Positions 22,474 through 23,754 of a stretch of DNA of 23,754 bases are shown here, piece after piece. The notes below the pieces were generated by a model, which did no database searches, was not told the origin of the DNA, and worked only from the letters and a program-made list of their open reading frames with translations. The position numbers and the translations under genes are program-made. Source of the DNA: JBBREP01 sp036501845 (GTDB lineage: Bacteria > Actinomycetota > Acidimicrobiia > IMCC26256 > PALSA-610); the NCBI GenBank assembly GCA_036501845.1, contig DASXZO010000123.1, positions 1 to 23,754 of the forward strand. The letters are read 5' to 3'. The number at the start of each line of letters is the position of its first letter. Positions within the stretch are counted from its first letter, which is position 1.

Positions 22474-23754
22474 GTGACGCCGCGACCGCCGCGTCGCACG
22501 CGGATCGCGGCCCGCCTCGGGCTGAACGCTGGTCGCCTGGCGCGCGTGGCCCGTCGCGGCGACGGCGTGCAGATCGCGGGGCGGGTGATGCTGCGCGTCG
22601 CGCCCTCGATGGCGCGCGACGTCGCGGCCGGGCGTCGCATCGTGCTCGTGTCAGCGACGAACGGCAAGACCAGCACTACGGCGATGCTTGCGGCCGCGCT
22701 GCGCGGCAACGGTCGCGTGGTCGCGCACAACGCGAGCGGTGCCAACCTCATGCCCGGTCTCGTCGAGGCCCTCGTTGCGGCTCCCGATGCCACCGACGCG
22801 GTGCTCGAGACCGACGAAGCTGCGCTCGTGCAGGCGGCGGCCGAGCTCGACCCCGACGTGATCGTCCTCGGCGAGCTGAGCCGCGATCAGCTCGATCGCT
22901 ATCACGAGGTGCGCGGGCTGGCGTCGCGGTGGCAGCGCGCGCTCGCGGGCACGCGTGCAACCGTGGTGGCCGTCGCCGACGACCCGAACGTGGCGTGGAG
23001 CGTGGATGGTATCGACTCCGTGCGCTGGGTCGACATCGAAGCGCCGGCCCGTCTCGACTCGTCGTCGTGCCCGGCGTGCGCGCACCTGCTCGACCGCACG
23101 GGCGATCGCTGGGAATGCCCGAACTGCGGGCGCGCCCAGACGCGCACACCGTTCACGGTGCAACACGACGACGAGGTCACGGTTGGGGGCACCACACTGA
23201 AGGTCGCGCTCGGATTGCGCGGCGCCTGGCAGCACGCCAATGCCGCGCTGGCACTCACCGCGGCCGACGCGCTCGGTCTCGACGTGCACGACGCGCTCAC
23301 CGATATGGCGACCGTGCGTGAAGTCGCGAGCCGCCCGACACGCGTGCCGATCGGCGATGGGCGCCAGGCCGAAGCCGTGCTGGTGAAGAACCCGGCGGGC
23401 TGGGCCGCGTTGGTGTCCGAGCTCACGCGGCGAGCAGCCGACGTGGCAGTGGTGATTGCGCAGAACGACCGCACGGCCGACGGCACCGATCCGTCGTTCC
23501 TGTGGGACGTGCCGTTCGAAGCATTCGCGGGTCGCACCGTGGCGGCGGCCGGGACACGCGCCGAAGACGTAGCGGCGCGTCTCCACGTGGCCGGCGCCGA
23601 CGTGGTGGCAGTCGATCGCGATCCGTTGCGCGCCGCGCGTGCCGTGGCGATGAACCGATCGATCGTGCTCGCGGCCTCGTACACCTCGTTCTACGAGACG
23701 GCAAAAGCCGCCGACCGAGCGCACGCCTCGCCCCGGGCGTCGTTTGACTTCGAT
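22474..23754 (+). CDS. murT: MurT, lipid II isoglutaminyl synthase ligase subunit (3' end cut by window)
   Basis: 427 codons visible, no stop before the window edge. MurT with its partner GatD amidates D-glutamate in lipid II to D-isoglutamine. Visible: Mur-ligase ATP loop SATNGKTSTT with K65; NASGANLMPGL (about 89-99); a Cys4 zinc ribbon inserted in the central domain with C199, C202, C215 and C218; GAWQHANAALALTAADALG; and the DUF1727 C-terminal domain with VLVKNPAGW, QNDRTADGTDPSFLWDV and ASYTSFYE. GTG 22474 follows the crotonase stop by one base. No Shine-Dalgarno sequence is seen, so the start rests on position and on the N-terminal Arg-rich RIAARLGLNAGRLARV being typical. gatD would be expected immediately downstream. 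Confidence 0.93.
   Translation, partial: MTPRPPRRTRIAARLGLNAGRLARVARRGDGVQIAGRVMLRVAPSMARDVAAGRRIVLVSATNGKTSTTAMLAAALRGNGRVVAHNASGANLMPGLVEALVAAPDATDAVLETDEAALVQAAAELDPDVIVLGELSRDQLDRYHEVRGLASRWQRALAGTRATVVAVADDPNVAWSVDGIDSVRWVDIEAPARLDSSSCPACAHLLDRTGDRWECPNCGRAQTRTPFTVQHDDEVTVGGTTLKVALGLRGAWQHANAALALTAADALGLDVHDALTDMATVREVASRPTRVPIGDGRQAEAVLVKNPAGWAALVSELTRRAADVAVVIAQNDRTADGTDPSFLWDVPFEAFAGRTVAAAGTRAEDVAARLHVAGADVVAVDRDPLRAARAVAMNRSIVLAASYTSFYETAKAADRAHASPRASFDFD

Overview
The window is dense, very GC-rich DNA with many GTG starts, short gaps, 4-base start/stop overlaps and no tRNA, rRNA, CRISPR array or transposase that I can recognise. The gene content suggests an actinobacterium: a MurT-type lipid II amidating ligase, a group-2 RpoD-like sigma factor, an acetoacetyl-CoA synthetase, a BKACE enzyme, and promoters of the form TAnnnT placed directly at start codons (leaderless transcription). 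An Ilumatobacter-like member of the Acidimicrobiia would fit, but that placement is an inference.

Layout. (1) 30-1582 (+): nitroreductase-family flavoprotein overlapping a BKACE/DUF849 enzyme. (2) 1612-2835 (-): TIM-barrel amidohydrolase, divergent from a secreted clan GH-A glycosidase (3053-4309, +) that has a long, possibly structured 5' leader. (3) 4330-8261: a likely nitrogen/purine catabolic island, with adenosine deaminase overlapping diaminopropionate ammonia-lyase on the minus strand, and a divergent allantoate/carbamoyl amidohydrolase followed by a SnoaL-like protein on the plus strand. (4) 8275-8880 (-): an unrecognised protein, divergent from a heterodimeric ABC exporter (8945-10774 and 10777-12552), which is followed 7 bases later by acetoacetyl-CoA synthetase (12560-14566). 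(5) 14567-14934: the only long gene-free stretch, then the sigma factor (14935-15873). (6) 15922-18975 (-): LacZ-type beta-galactosidase, separated from the sigma gene by a strong hairpin and divergent from two GT-C membrane glycosyltransferases (19000-21589). (7) 21612-22472 (+): a crotonase-fold protein lacking both canonical glutamates, then MurT (22474 to the window edge).

The most unusual structure is a family of nearly identical 34-35 bp GC-rich repeats at 10739, 12835, 14067 and 17126 (the last inverted). All four lie inside coding sequence, occupy all three codon phases, and keep the reading frame open. Three sit where the host protein has about 11-16 residues more than its well-known homologues. 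They look like a small, protein-inserting interspersed palindromic element. A second theme is leaderless start sites: several genes have a TAnnnT or xAnnnT -10 box exactly 7 nt before the start codon. In two divergent pairs (6459-6478 and 18976-18999) opposing -10 boxes overlap, giving compact bidirectional promoters.
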